Of a stretch of DNA of 64,000 nt, positions 23,395-34,989 are shown one piece after another. A program made the position numbers and the translations under genes. Every line of letters starts with the position of its first letter. The stretch's first letter is position 1. Where the stretch lies: positions 32,674,001 to 32,738,000 of the forward strand of contig OX485803.1 of NCBI GenBank assembly GCA_950295325.1, written 5' to 3'. The notes beneath the pieces were generated by a model. That model was not told the origin of the DNA, did not search any database, and was given only the letters and a program-made list of their open reading frames with translations. This DNA comes from Polytrichum commune. Lineage: Eukaryota; Streptophyta; Polytrichopsida; Polytrichales; Polytrichaceae.

Positions 23395-23830
23395 TTATAT
23401 TAGTTGATAGTTAATATTATATATGTATTAATATTAATATATTAATATGTATAATATGTATATAATATATGTAACATATAATATGTATATGTATATATAT
23501 GTCTGTATATATATATATGTATATGTATGTATGTCTGTATATATATGTATGTATATATGTATATATATAATATATGTATGTATATATGTATATATATAAT
23601 ATATGTATGTATATATGTATATATATAATATATGTAACATATATGTATACAATATATGTAACATGTATGTATATAATATATAATATATAAATATGTATAC
23701 ATTTACAGTAAATATATACAGTATATATTTACTGTAAATATATACAGTATATATTTACTGTAAATATATACAGTATATATTTACTGTAATTATATACAGT
23801 ATATATTTACTGTAATTATATACATCAAGT
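23395..23830. repeat. AT microsatellite and palindromic 26-bp tandem repeat
   Basis: From 23395 to 23700 there is irregular TA/GTATAT repeat. From about 23703 to 23825 a unit of about 26 bp made of ATATATACAG plus its near-complement TATATTTACTGTAA repeats about 4.5 times with few changes. ORFs read through it (YIYIYTYI-type proteins) are artefacts of low complexity. Confidence 0.9.
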
Positions 23831-23894
23831 AGGTAGTAAAGAGAAATTAGTGGTCTTATTCTAGAAAGGTTTAAAACACTCCATTTATATCATG

Positions 23895-24095
23895 TGTGAT
23901 GTGATGACCTAGTGGTTAAGGCACATGTGTGGGTATCACTAGGTGCAAGGTTCGATTCCCGTGGGCGACACCTTCGGCCTTGGCCTTGCCACCTATGTGA
24001 GTGGTAGGTAGTCTATAGTTGTAGGTGATGTATAGGTTGAGGGTTACTTGGGAGGGGTTAGGAATTGCAGATCTGACATTTATTCATTTATTCAT
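23895..24095 (+). mobile_element. tRNA-derived SINE inside the CACTA element
   Basis: There is a pol III A box-like CTAGTGGTTAAGGC at 23910-23923, then a perfect B box, GGTTCGATTCC, at 23949-23959, about 30 bp further on as in tRNA genes. A unique body and a T-rich tail (TTTATTCATTTATTCATTTTTT) follow to about 24095. The head does not fold as an intact tRNA. The boundaries are approximate. Confidence 0.7.
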
Positions 24096-24526
24096 TTTTT
24101 AATGTTATATATATATATATAATAAGTTTTTTTAAAAAAATATTTTTGTGACCATATCAACAGAAAAAATCAACAAAATTGTGTTACATCATGTCCAGGT
24201 CAACGCGTCCTAAGTAACAACCGCGACCAACGCCTTTCTGTTGATCCGGACGCAAAATTTTCTACTAGTGGTTCCGCCTTTGAACCTGCCGGATTGAGCG
24301 GAAAATGAGCCTTCGTTCCACAAGCTGGTACCTCCCCTGAACTCAATGTATCTTGCTTGTTGAAGGCAGGCGTCCTCAGGTAATTTGACTTCCTGTAGCA
24401 GCAAAATATATGTGGATGGTGTTGTGTGAGTAAAGATGGTTTTCAATTCTTTCCTCTTCCTACGTCCCGCTAGGCCTTGCCCAAGGCCTCGGACGTTCTG
24501 AGTCCCCACTGTGAGTTCGTCTCCTT

Positions 24527-26644
24527 TCATGGCAGGGGATGGGGGTTGTGGAGCTGGTCTGAGATTTCCTCGTCTGCCAGCAATGACGCAAATCTGTTGT
24601 GGGACTCAGGAGGCATGTGTTCTTTAGTCTGCTTGAGCGGTAATCTCCCAGCCATCTGCTGCCAAAGTGTGTTATCAGGATCGACTGGTTGTATATCTTC
24701 CGTGAGCTGTGAGGTACGTATTAGCGAGACTGCCCTTGGCTCCTTGCGCCAGCTCAAGTTGTTGCCCTTCCGCGGTTTAACCTTCTGTTCAGGTACATCA
24801 ATGCTCACGTACAAAGTACAAATGGAGTCTCCTTCTACTTCCTGTCCCCATTGAGCATACCATTGCCCTTGGTTCCATCGCTGAAACGGGTTAGATATAT
24901 TGTTGTTGAAAATGAGAATTTTGTGTAGCGTTTGTGCTACCTCATCCACAACATGTTGCCTGGCCCTCATCTGTGTCCAAGGGACCCCAGCCAAAACCTC
25001 GGCTATGTGAACATGTGCAATGACGCCAAATGAGGATCCTCGGCTATCAACCAAGTATTCCGCCTGCTCTGTGTGGCGGTTTTTTGTGAGAAAGGGGATT
25101 ACTCTAAGTTTCTTAGAGTTTGCTGGTGGGGTGTTAGGCATACCTAGATTAGTCCAAAAATCCTCCGCCAACCTCCCTGATCTATACCCTTGCCTGGTGA
25201 TGGGAGTAAAATCGGGCAATTTACCTTTACCCTTAGCGCTTTCATTTTGAGCTTTGGAAGTGGGAGCAGCAATATGTTGCAATTTCCATACAAACTGGGA
25301 CTCGGTACTTCTGGTGGCACGCTCTGACTCGTGCTGTCTATGCTGCACTGGGTTCGGAGACTGTAACTTGGGGAAGTTGGTGTCATCTGGTTGGAGTGTA
25401 GCGAAGTCAAAGTCTGTTTGGCCTACTGAGGAGTTGTTGTTGGCGCTGTGAACAGGAGTGGGGGCGATCTCTGGCGTCGCCGAAGGTTGTTGCTGAGAGT
25501 CCTCTCCTTCCCCACCTTTTGTAACAGGTACATGCTGTAGCGTAGCTTGTTTAGGGGGCGTTTCGTGTGTTACAGCATTTGCGCTATCCTTCTTGCTCGG
25601 CGTGGGTTCTTGTTCTTGTTATTGATCTTGTGGACATGGTTTCTGAATGTTGGAGTCCCCAAAGACTCCCGCTGCTTCAGCTACCTGGATCGGTTCGCTC
25701 TTGGTCTCGACAATCTTGTTCTTGTTATGTGTATCCTTCTTTCTCACCAGGGGGGGCAATTTTCTGGGGCAGTTTCGGACCAGGTGATCATGGCTTCGGC
25801 AGCGACCACATTGGTTGGGTAAACCACTATACTCCAAAGGGTATTCTACTGTTCCTTCCCCATCAAGGCGCGGAATGACGACCGTCTGGGGGAGTTGATG
25901 CAAGTCTTGGACGAGCAACCTGATTCTTGGCCCAAACAGCTTTGAGCAGTAAGCTTCCGAATTGTCGATCGAGATCACTTGCCCTATCTGCTCCCCGATC
26001 AGCTTCAAGAAGGGTTCTTCACGCAAGACCTGGCAAAGATCAACAATCTGGACCCAAACCGGGTGGTCTAGACTCTCCTCAGCGCGCGGAGCCTTTGAAT
26101 CAAAGTGTGGCCGCCAACTGGAGAAGAATATTGCTGCCGTGTTACAAATAAGATCTGCTTGGGTTAAAGCATGAATCCTTCCTTCCGGGTGAGTAAACGT
26201 TACCTCAAACAAATTGTTGGTTTTCAGCGATAGAAATGACAAAGATGGGTGAAGTGTATCCCGGGCCCAAGTTGTTAAGGCTTTGAGCCCGGGATGTTTA
26301 CCATGTATTCGCCCCAGTAGTGACACTTCTGCCTTCGCTGCGCAGGTAGAGCGAAGGGTTGCAAGTATAGCATCCGGAATCTGGGCTATGAGCTTGCGGG
26401 GTTCCTCTGTCAAGAAGTCCTTCTCTGGTTCAGGACCTGGTGTATGTTGTGACTCCGAAGTGGGGGCCGGCTGCTTAGTACTGAGAGAGTAAGAAGGGAG
26501 TATATGGGGTAAGTCCATCGACCTGGCATCCGATTTTGGAGGGGATGGCTCTCCTACCGGTGCAAGTGGCCTACTACTATGTGTTGAAGTTGCAGTGTTC
26601 GATGCCACCAATGGCCGCCATCGCCCAGCTGCCTGCTTGCCCAT
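24527..26644 (-). pseudogene. LINE A ORF1 (gag-like, CCHC), one nonsense codon
   Basis: There are 706 codons in one frame from MGKQAAGRWRP to NPHPLP, broken only by TAA at 25619-25621 (context QDQ*QEQEP, so CAA to TAA is likely). Near residue 300 is a retroviral-type zinc knuckle, CGRCRSHDHLVRNC, preceded by the LEYSGLPNQ motif usual in plant LINE ORF1 proteins. The family coats the element RNA in ribonucleoprotein particles. The C-terminal half (HMPPESHNRFASLLADEE) is shared with LINE B. The stop TGA overlaps the ORF2 ATG. Confidence 0.85.
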
Positions 26645-26920
26645 TGCCGACGTTCTTGTGACATGCGTTTCGACTTGAAGGCTCCCCGACCTGCAGCGTC
26701 TCCTGAGCCGCGCCGAGCCGTTTGAAGTCCAAATTGTCGATATCGATAGTCATTCGAACCGCAATGCGAAGGCGAACTCCATCGTAATAACTTAAAACCT
26801 TAATACATCAAACTTCTATACAAATATCATCTTCTTGCATACTTCTTGAAAGAAGCGGATCTCACCCGCTTCTTGCGGCGCTCCAAGAACCGCCTCTCCC
26901 TGAGCTGGCAGGGTGCTGAC

Positions 26921-28019
26921 GTGGCAGGGTACTATTCTACCACTAGACCACCGGTGCCAGGTGTCTTTGAAAGCATATCACCTAATATAAGACCTTATGA
27001 CACTCTCGGTACGCATTCATCGAGACGTCAAGTGATGACCAGGGGATGGCTGCTGATCAACTAGCCGACGAGTGCTGATTTGAATATTATATCAAATAGG
27101 AAGAACTGCAAGAGCAATGTGGATCCCAAGGGCTCCCATGGTGGACTTGGAAGCTATTAACTTTCAGAGTTCCGTCGGCGCTTCAAACCATCATCTACTG
27201 CGTTGTAGATTATTTGTTCGAAATGACCTTCATCTGCAATCTCTTCACTTCTTATGGCTTCTCGGTCACGAGCAATACCATGTAAATGTTTCAACTCAAT
27301 CTACATGAGGGTTTGATTATGAAGTGTGACAGCTCACATAACTGTAGGGGCGTTTTCGGTTTGGTTATCTATGTGGATTGACTCGGTTGTGATTTCATTT
27401 CCCTGCAATTATATTCCTGATATTTCTGTCCATGAACTCCGATCCCTAGGTTCAGTACTTTCTTCACAGTTATACATAGAATTTTCTACATGTTTGAAGC
27501 CACAGAGTGGTCCTTCACAACCTTGCAAGTTGCATCCTGCTTTAGGTTTGATTGTGACGACAATGAAGAAGATGACATCGACTTCAGTCCACGGACGTCA
27601 GCCAATAGGCACAGCTTGACAAATGAACTTGTGTCTGATATGGTTTGCTCCACCTTATTAGTACCTTGAGATGAGAGTCGCCAGAATCTGGATAAATTTG
27701 TAACATAAAGTAGAGGTGCCCAAACCCCAACACTTGAGAGATTTTGCGCCAGATCTGGAGAAGTATAATGTGGTGCAAATCTCTCCCATGTAGGAAGATA
27801 GAAATCACGAGGATTGTAAAATTTTCGGTAATTTTCTTCTTTGTATTGAAATTATTATGAATTCTTGAAGCCAAAAGTTGACCCGAACATATTACCGATG
27901 TCTAGAGTATGCCATAATTGCTCATGATAACCGCTCATTCCTCCTCACTTTAGCACTCAAAACCAGGTCATGTGTCATGGCAGTATTGATTCCGGCCAGA
28001 TTGGAATTCAATCTTAGCC
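26921..28019 (-). repeat. Repeat X, copy 1 (1.1 kb), ending in a tRNA-Gly 5' half
   Basis: A near-identical inverted copy lies at 51671-52730. On the minus strand the repeat begins GGCTAAGATTGAATTCC and ends with GCACCGGTGGTCTAGTGG followed by TAGAATAGTACCCTGCC (26957-26921), the acceptor, D arm and anticodon (GCC) half of plant tRNA-Gly. LINE B is joined to its start and LINE A to its end. ORFs in it are preserved between the copies only because the DNA is. I do not recognise the repeat body. Confidence 0.8.
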
Positions 28020-30150
28020 TCAAGAAGGTCCAATTTACCCTACCATAGGCTTTTTCGAAACCTAAAAAGTATCATGCTAAGGTCTTGGTTGTTCTCTTGT
28101 GTCCATTCAATGGCTTCAAATGCGAGGAAGATGTTATCCAGGATGCATCTATTCGGCACGAACCCCGTCTAGGAGGGTAAGATCCAATGATGTAAAAGTG
28201 GCTTCATTCTATTGGCATAAACTTTAGCCACTATTTTGTAAAGTGTATTGAGTAAGTAAATGGGCATGTAGTTTTGAACTCGCAATTTGTCCTCAGTTTT
28301 TGGGAGAAGTGCTATCTTGTTGATGTTGAGTTCCTTGTTGATGGCTGCTTGGTTAATTAACTCGGAGACAAAGTTAAATATATCAAAATCTATGTCTGCC
28401 CACATCTCCTGGTAAAACTCCGCTGGTATGGAGTCAACTCCCGGGGATTTACCCGGTGGGAGTTGTTTCATAGCATCAGTTACCTCCTCCATTGTGAGAG
28501 GTCGCAGGAGTTCAACATTATGTTCTTTTGTTACCGTTTGCCAGATGTACTGGAAGCAGTCTTCTCTCGCCCCGTTCTTGGCCTCAACTTGCTCATCCTC
28601 GGTGTAGAGATTCTCGTAAAAGGTGAGTATGTGCGATTCCAGCTCATGTTGGTTGGTAATGGTCCTTTCTCCATCCAACATTTTGTTAATTATCACCGGT
28701 CTTCTTGTTCCTGCATGGTGTTCGAACTCTTTTGTGCACCTGTCACCTACCCTTGACCATTTGGATAGGATGGCGCTCTCTTGAAACTGAAATTTTGTTG
28801 GCGAACTTCATGTAGGGTGGCTTGGGCATCACTCAATCGGTTGCATGCTTCCCTTGAGCCCCAATTGCGTTGGAGTTCGTCCTCGGTTGCGATTATGTCT
28901 TCGAACTGTGCATGATAAGTTTCTTTCCATTTCTTTTTTTGGGCTTTGGTGAGTTCCACTGATTTTACTTTAATGGCTTGGTTTGCTGCAACCACTTTCG
29001 CATTCCAGCTGTCAAAGTTGGGGTCCTCCATGGTTGCCTTCCATGTGGCCAGGAGGATGGCCTTGCATTCTCTGTTTTTCAACAGTCCTTTGTTAAAAAA
29101 TGTGGGTCGTTGTTTTTGCTTACCTTTGTTGTTAAAATGGAAGATGACCCCAGAATGGTCAGAAATGTCTGGGATTTCTAGGAGTATTGCCGTATCACCT
29201 CCGATGTTTGCGAGATGGTTGGGGATATATATTTTATCAATCCTTGATTGAATCATTGTGGCATCATTGTGCGCGTTCGTCCATGTGAACGCCTTGACGG
29301 ATGCGCGATGGAAAGCCCCCAAATTGAATGCATCATGTACTCCCAACCTGGTAAGGAGTTTACTCCACGCTTCCAACTCCCTTGTGTTAATGTTGGTTTT
29401 CGTCGACACCCCTTGTTTGTCTCGAGGATGTTCTATATTATTAAAGTCCCCTGCGAGTATCCATTCTACGTCAGGTAATTTCGACTGGGCTAAATGGTTC
29501 CACAACATTGCTCGGGGACCAGTGTGGCCGAACCCGTAGACGTTAATTATGCCTATTTGCAAGTGTTGACTTAATTGTACCACAACGTACTGAGCTTGTC
29601 CTGGGTACAGGATGCCGTGGTGCGTTACGGCGGACGCTAGTCTTTCGGAGAGTATTATCCCAGTACCTCCTTTGAATCTTCCAGACTGTGCGGAGAAGGA
29701 GCCTTCGTTCCACAAGCTGGAGCCTCCTCGAAATTCGATAAATCTTGCTTGCTTGAGGCATGCTATTTCCGGTATTTTTGTTTCTTGCAGTAAGAGGATA
29801 TCTGCACTGGGGTTGTTGAGTTTGAAGAGGTTCTTGATTTCTTTACGTTTTCTTCGTCCCGTATAGCCTTGGCCCAGACCCCGGGTGTTCTGGGTTGCTA
29901 CGGTGAGTCGTTCACCTTTCATACTGGGAGAGAATTGGTGGAGGGACACTCCTCTTCGATCAAGGCCGCAAACCGGTTGTGTGATTCAGGAGGCACTTGA
30001 GTGGGTTTGTTGGGTGTCGGCATGTGGCCTACCATCCTCTGCCATTGGAGTTGCCCTGTGTCGACTACCTGGATGACATTGTTCTCCATTAAGGTCAGAA
30101 CGTTCTTGATCTCAGCCGGGACTCTTCTCCATCCAGCCGGGACTCTTCTC
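28019..30150 (-). mobile_element. LINE B, truncated at both ends
   Basis: This is a close relative of LINE A. It starts in the ORF1 C-terminus (about 30070-29920, VPPESHNRFAALIEEE), continues through the endonuclease and half of the reverse transcriptase, and stops abruptly at VNWTFLR (28020), where repeat X begins. The loss of the 3' half is not the usual 5' truncation of LINEs, so a later rearrangement or recombination removed it. Confidence 0.88.
28020..29920 (-). pseudogene. LINE B ORF2 fragment (endonuclease and partial RT)
   Basis: The ATG at 29922-29920 (MKGERLTVATQNTRGLG) overlaps the ORF1 stop as in LINE A. The endonuclease is intact (LLLQETKIPE, GDFNNIEHPRDKQG, DISDHSG). A one-base loss near 28757, in an A-run before TTTCAGTTTC, shifts the frame; the next part (LDGERTITNQHELESHILTF...) is in the other frame to 28169. 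A TAG at 28169-28171 replaces the Gln of LPSQTGF seen in LINE A. Sequence after it still aligns with LINE A to 28020. Confidence 0.85.
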
Positions 30151-30154
30151 AATT

Positions 30155-33100
30155 TTTATATCCAGTTAGCCTAATTAACCCTAAAATTTAATTAATGGAA
30201 TTAACTCCAATCAAATCCGGTAATTAAAATAATTGATTAATTAGTTCCATTAAGTATATTTTATAAATAAGTGTGTATGAATATTCTTGAAAGTAGCCAG
30301 AATTATCTAAAATATCATAAAATATACATACCACATCAGCACACTAAATTTAAGTGTCATTTAAGAATGACGAAGACAATTTCAAATGGTAAGTCATAAA
30401 AATTATAACCTCAATGTTGATGAGGATTTTCTAATTTTTTGACTTCCAAGTTAATTACATTCTTGGTTGATGGTTTCACTCCCGGAATGAAATCCCATTT
30501 AATGCCTTATTTACTAGGTGGAAGTGCACATATATATTGGATTTGAGACCTTGAAGGTGAAGTGCACTCAATATGGGATTTGTAGTCAAGCGGCCTTCAA
30601 GAATGGAAGAGCAATGTTTTTTTCGTTTTCGGGCGGGGCGGGCAGCTATTTTCGGGCGGGTTTGGAAAAAATCCGGGCGGGGCCAGAAATTTCGTGGGAG
30701 GGCTGCCCCCCCCCCGAATATGGAATCCCTAGAAGTTCGTGGGGGGGTGTTTAGCGTCCTCCATGGTTTTTTGGCAGCTCCCTGTGTGGTTTTTAGTAAG
30801 TTTTGAGGAGTTATTTTCTATAAGTGCCATTCATTATATTATCCCAATCCAGCCGTAGATGGAAGGCACTTGCTTGTTGTGCAAGAAAGTGCTAAGATTA
30901 TGTTAATGAAGGTTGTATATGCTCAATGGGAAGCTACACTAAACATGTGACTTAGTGTGGCACTAAAATCGGTGTGCCATGTTAATTAGAGTGGTCTCTA
31001 GGACATGTCATGTAGCATCAAAGTACCATGTGACACCCTTTCCAGCTATCACCTTGTAAGCATAAGGCAATTATATTTGTGTGAATGACGAATAGTATGG
31101 GTCACACTAAATCAACTACGTTAGTGTAGTTTATGGCACATGTTGTAGATATGAGTAACGCATATCATTTTATGATGTAACAGACCAAACTGGAGACAAC
31201 TCAATGAAAATAACAATTTTTATAAGAGTAGAGGTATAGTGGCCTTTCATAATAAGTTTTCATACAAAAAATGGTTTGATTGTTATATGTAATTGACATT
31301 TTTATATTTTATTTCATAATTATTTAACAAGAAACATGTGATATCATTTGTATAGAAGCATAATTATATAACATGCAACATAACATTCTTTAGCAAACGA
31401 TATAGCACGTTAGGTGATTCTTGTGATGATGGGAATACTCTCTTTAAAAACATCAAAAGGATTCCTTTCATTATGGAGTTGTTTTAGATGTGACCTATGT
31501 GTGTGGGTTGCCAATTTATTTATGACAAAAGAAAATCATCAAAAGTTCACTTACAAAACATAGGTCATTGATTTATGTGTGTTCAACAAGTGGCAACTTT
31601 GTGAATGCTCCCTTTCCCGTGGCCTCGTATTAGGTGTCTTTGGTTATTCAATGCACATGTGAGCCTCATTCAATTCCCCCCCCCCTATCCTAGCTACAAT
31701 AACTATCCCAATAAGTGCACGTAGTATTGATTCCTGAAACACACACTATTTTGCCAAGTCTCAAAATTAGTAAGGGATATGAAATTCATGAAAACACACT
31801 CATTTACCATACATGTTAAGAAAATTAGTGCGTGCTCTAACATGCTTATAAAGTGATAAAAAAATAACAATTCTATACAAATACACGCTTGTCAATGAAT
31901 AGTGATGAATAGTGATTAATGTCACTATGAATAGTATTTTCTAAGAAAATTTGGTGGCACTGATTTCTTAATGTAAAGAAATTTAGTACCACCTTAAAAT
32001 AAATTCCCACACGCACTATTAGCCCTCCCTCACTATTTGGGATAATAAGTGTAGTCATTGATCTCTTTCCCAAACCCCTTCATGACCTCTCCACGACCCA
32101 CATTTTGTTGGCCAATGAGGTGCAGACAATACATAGAAGGACAAACATGAGAAAAGCGACTCACCTTAGTTCTTAACTACCCACTCGTCATTGCAACTTC
32201 TTATTTTTCTCACTTTAATGTCAATAGGATCATTTTTTTTGTCACCTTTTTTGTAAATTTTGTCATGGGAAAAGGCAACATCTTTCTCAATGCTATACAA
32301 TATTATGAAGGTTTGTTCTTCACAACATTGATAATTAGTGCGACTTGCAATAAACCACAATAATATTAGGTATGTAGCTTCAAAGTTGGTGGAAAAGAAT
32401 ATTATATCTAGAGTACAAAAGCAAGGGAGGCATGTTGCATTACGTTGCGGATGTGTTTGTCGATGTCAAGTCCGCGCATGGTACACCATTATTTTGAACT
32501 TGTAAAAGTCACTTTAGACAAGATTTCTCAGAGTTAGCTCATGAGGGTTTTCAACCTCATTAACAGACAAATCTAGTTGAATGTATGATATTGTGTGTGT
32601 GAGTACGTTGATCATCATCCACCACTTAGTCTAAGAAAACCTTGTATGTGGAGTTTTTGGGATTGTTGTTGAAGTTCCTCCACTCCATTAGATTTTGGGT
32701 CAATTTGTCCAAGTTATAGAGATTGTGAGGATTGAGGAGGAATCATAGTGCTAGAGGGGTGAATGAAGATTGGATAGTGAGGATGTATGACAAGATTTGA
32801 GTTAATATAGATTATCTCTTCCAAATGAGCTTAATCAACCCATACGTGAAACTAAAATTGAAGTAGGAATTCTTTTAGGAGATTCCAACATGGTGTTCTA
32901 GGAGACAATAGGGGGAATGTAGTGGTTGATGGTATGTTGAGGAGCTTTTAGTTACTATGAAGAGACATTACTTATAAAAGACAATATTGACAAGGTTTTT
33001 TAGCCTATGTAGTTTTCTTTTTGGAAATAAAGTTAATACTCTATGCATGTGTGTGATGTGTAATTTTAAGGTGCTTACTTTTCTTGGGCTCGGTCCACCT

Positions 33101-33220
33101 TGCTTGCCAACTAATATAATTCCCAAACAAGGAGTGCGACTTATAGTAAAACACAAAAATATTAGGCATGTAGCTTCATAGTTGATGGAAAATAATATCA
33201 TATTGAGTTACATTGATTGG
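30155..33220. other. Degenerate spacer with fragments of older repeats
   Basis: I see no gene here. There is a GC-rich patch at 30630-30760 (GGGCGGG repeats and a 10-C run at 30706) and another C-run at 31676. The stretch 31985-32060 resembles the CACACTAATAGCCCACCCTC segment of the tandem repeats at 53.4-54.4 kb, read in the same direction. The rest is AT-rich. Confidence 0.4.
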
Positions 33221-33225
33221 AAGGT

Positions 33226-33656
33226 TGGGGGCGTGCCCTGGGCTAGAAGACATCTGCCTAGGGCCAGGGCCCCGAGCCGCCCCAGGCACGTTTCCTTCGC
33301 TGCCCGGAGAGCCTCAGCTCCCGACCCCGAAGTTCTCCAGCCCCCGACCCCGAAGCACACAACTCTCCAATTCTCCAGCCCCCGAAGATTCGAGCAACAC
33401 ACAACTCCGGAGCCCCCCCCCCCCCCCCAAGCTTGGATAATCTGTTGCAGAATCCTCTGAAATGTGTTGATGTTGTGATCTATCAAGGAATGCTCGCAAC
33501 GAGTTCATCAGGTTCACATCTCTTTTTTCATCTTTTCATATGGTGTGTGTGTTTCTCTGGTTGCAAAGGAACCTGTGAATATTGTAGGTTGCATTTACCT
33601 AGTTCTTTCTGGTTTTTTCTTACTTTGGGTACTGCCAAGTTCAAGTTCAGGTAGGG
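33226..33656 (+). repeat. Repeat R2, copy 1 (GC-rich head, inverted partner at 40.3 kb)
   Basis: It starts near GGGGGCGTGCCCTGGGC, runs through a 16-C run (33413-33428), and ends near TTCAAGTTCAGGTAGGG. It matches the minus strand of 39835-40345 closely over about 430 bp, but lacks an internal segment of about 80 bp present there. No family was recognised. ORFs across it are not convincing. Confidence 0.8.
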
Positions 33657-34980
33657 TTATTTGTTTGAGGCTTTCTAGTGGTAACAAGTTGGTAGTGTAA
33701 ATGCAGAGAATAGGACCCAATGTGTTGCTGACTGCTGTTTGGGAGAATATGAAAATGGCATTCACATTACCACCTCCTGAAGTGGGTGCAACACCCTCGT
33801 TACAGGGCACCATGCAATTGGCGGAATAAAGTCCATTGACAGAGCGACTTCGACCTCGTGAGTCCCTATTTGCACACCTTAGATCCGTCAAGTTCCGAAG
33901 GTTTTCTGCATCTCGCTTTCTCTCAGTTTTATTTTGAGCATGGTGGCCATTGGTTGGTTGGTTGGGAAAACACCCCTGACTGGAATTCAAAGTTCCCCTT
34001 GTAGAGTTAAATGACAATCTGAGAAGCTGGAACTTGGCAGGTAGAGAGAGTTTACCCACTTTGTTTCACAATTGTGAAGTGTGATCTATCTGAGATGTGT
34101 CTTCACATCTCATTTGTATTATCCAGTGTTAGATTGCCAGTTCTTTCTGAATGTTGGCGGCTAACATTGAAGGTGCAGGATCCAATTTGGACCTTCCTTA
34201 ACAATGGTCCCCTAAGAACATCATCTAACTGATGGGTAAGCACCAGTGACTGCTTTCAGTTAGAGATATATGAAAAACTCACAACTGAAAGGGGGGCCAC
34301 TATACTGTACAGAAAAGCCTTGCATGGACATTTGGAATTCTCATATGGTTAGTAAGCTCCATTTCAAGTTTCGCGTTCATGTTGAAGATTGCCTTTCTCT
34401 TCACATGATCACATATGCCCTACTAAGTCCCAATTGTGCAAACTAGACTAGTATACACATTTTGAGCACATGATTCAATCTTCCTGTATAATGCAAACTA
34501 GGCTGGTATACACATTTTGAGCATATAGTTCAATCTTAGTATATAATGCATATTATTTGTGTCAATTCATTATCTCAAGCCTTGGACTATGCTTAAACCA
34601 ATCTCATAGTTTCTTTGGACTTCAATACCAATATAAACTTCTGGTTAGAGTAAATACTGCATGACATCAACTGAATTGTCTTTGGCAGTGGGAAAAACCT
34701 TTTTCAATCATTCACAAAATTGATCTGAAGCTCCAGACTGTACCAAAAAATTGTCCCACTTCTATCCATTATAGAATGCATGGTGTTTGAATGAGAGTTG
34801 TCTAGGCCTATTGTGGAAATTCTAAACTCCACAAACAATTATTGTTGGTGGATCGGCACATGAATTGTCTCACTCAGATAGCAATTGCAAATCACTATAA
34901 AGCAAAAAATAATTATGAAGACTGAGAAATGATAATAGATACATTCTCTAAAACTAGATTTTAATAAACTCCCAATAAAC
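33657..34980. other. Spacer with weak ORF remnants
   Basis: A 154-codon ORF on minus (33595-34059) has an LRR-like phrase, AENLRNLTDL, but overlaps repeat R2 and shows no further domain. I see nothing else supportable between the repeat and the MULE remnant. Confidence 0.3.
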
Positions 34981-34989
34981 CATGGTACA

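Larger units (their letters stand above)
23070..24273. mobile_element. Non-autonomous CACTA (En/Spm-type) element, 1198 bp
   Basis: The element spans 23073-24270. The left end is CACTACTAGAAAATC and the right end, read inverted, is CACTAGTAGAAAATT, so the termini match at about 13 of 15 positions. The 3-bp target duplication is GTT (23070-23072 and 24271-24273). CACTA ends and a 3-bp duplication define this superfamily. It has no transposase ORF. The interior holds direct copies of CAACA-rich subterminal sequence, an AT microsatellite and a SINE. Confidence 0.9.
19067..24530 (-). pseudogene. LINE A ORF2: endonuclease, reverse transcriptase, zf-RVT
   Basis: The frame runs 24530-24271, skips the CACTA element, and resumes 23069-19067. 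The endonuclease shows TQNVRGLGQG, LLLQEVKLPE, GDFNNIEHPRDKQG and ISDHAG (the SDH catalytic motif). The reverse transcriptase shows FRLQRSVRQGCPLAPYLF and the active site QMFADDTLLLL (FADD). The C-terminal part has the zinc-binding CELCPTPVKETLQHALKDC. An in-frame TGA at 20651-20653 separates LPIV from GGVKLLDLEW. Removing the CACTA element and one GTT restores RFKGGTCIILSERM, matching LINE B. This protein makes cDNA by target-primed reverse transcription. I see no RNase H domain. Confidence 0.88.
19050..26920 (-). mobile_element. LINE A, nearly complete non-LTR retrotransposon
   Basis: The order on the minus strand is 5' leader, ORF1 (26644-24527), ORF2 (24530-19067), then a short A-run (about 19052-19057, seen as T on plus) only a few bases after the ORF2 stop. 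ORF1 has a CCHC knuckle. ORF2 has endonuclease, reverse transcriptase and a zinc-binding domain, a layout typical of plant L1-type elements. ORF1 and ORF2 each carry one nonsense codon, and ORF2 is interrupted by a CACTA-type insertion (23073-24270). The 5' boundary is placed where tRNA-Gly-like sequence begins (26921). I found no convincing target duplication. Confidence 0.88.

Noticed and set aside
23434..23702. Tyr/Ile-rich ORFs on minus
   Set aside because: They are low-complexity translation of an AT microsatellite.
23898..23970. An intact tRNA gene inside the CACTA element
   Set aside because: A and B boxes are present, but I cannot form the acceptor and anticodon stems. A SINE head explains it better.
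27326..27874. ORFs in repeat X conserved with 52071-52364 and 51816-52106
   Set aside because: Both strands are equally conserved because the DNA is a duplicated repeat. No domain is recognised.
33182..33517. Pro/Arg-rich ORFs in the GC-rich patch
   Set aside because: Open only because of GC-rich, C-run sequence in repeat R2. The other copy at 40 kb does not conserve a common frame across the indels.
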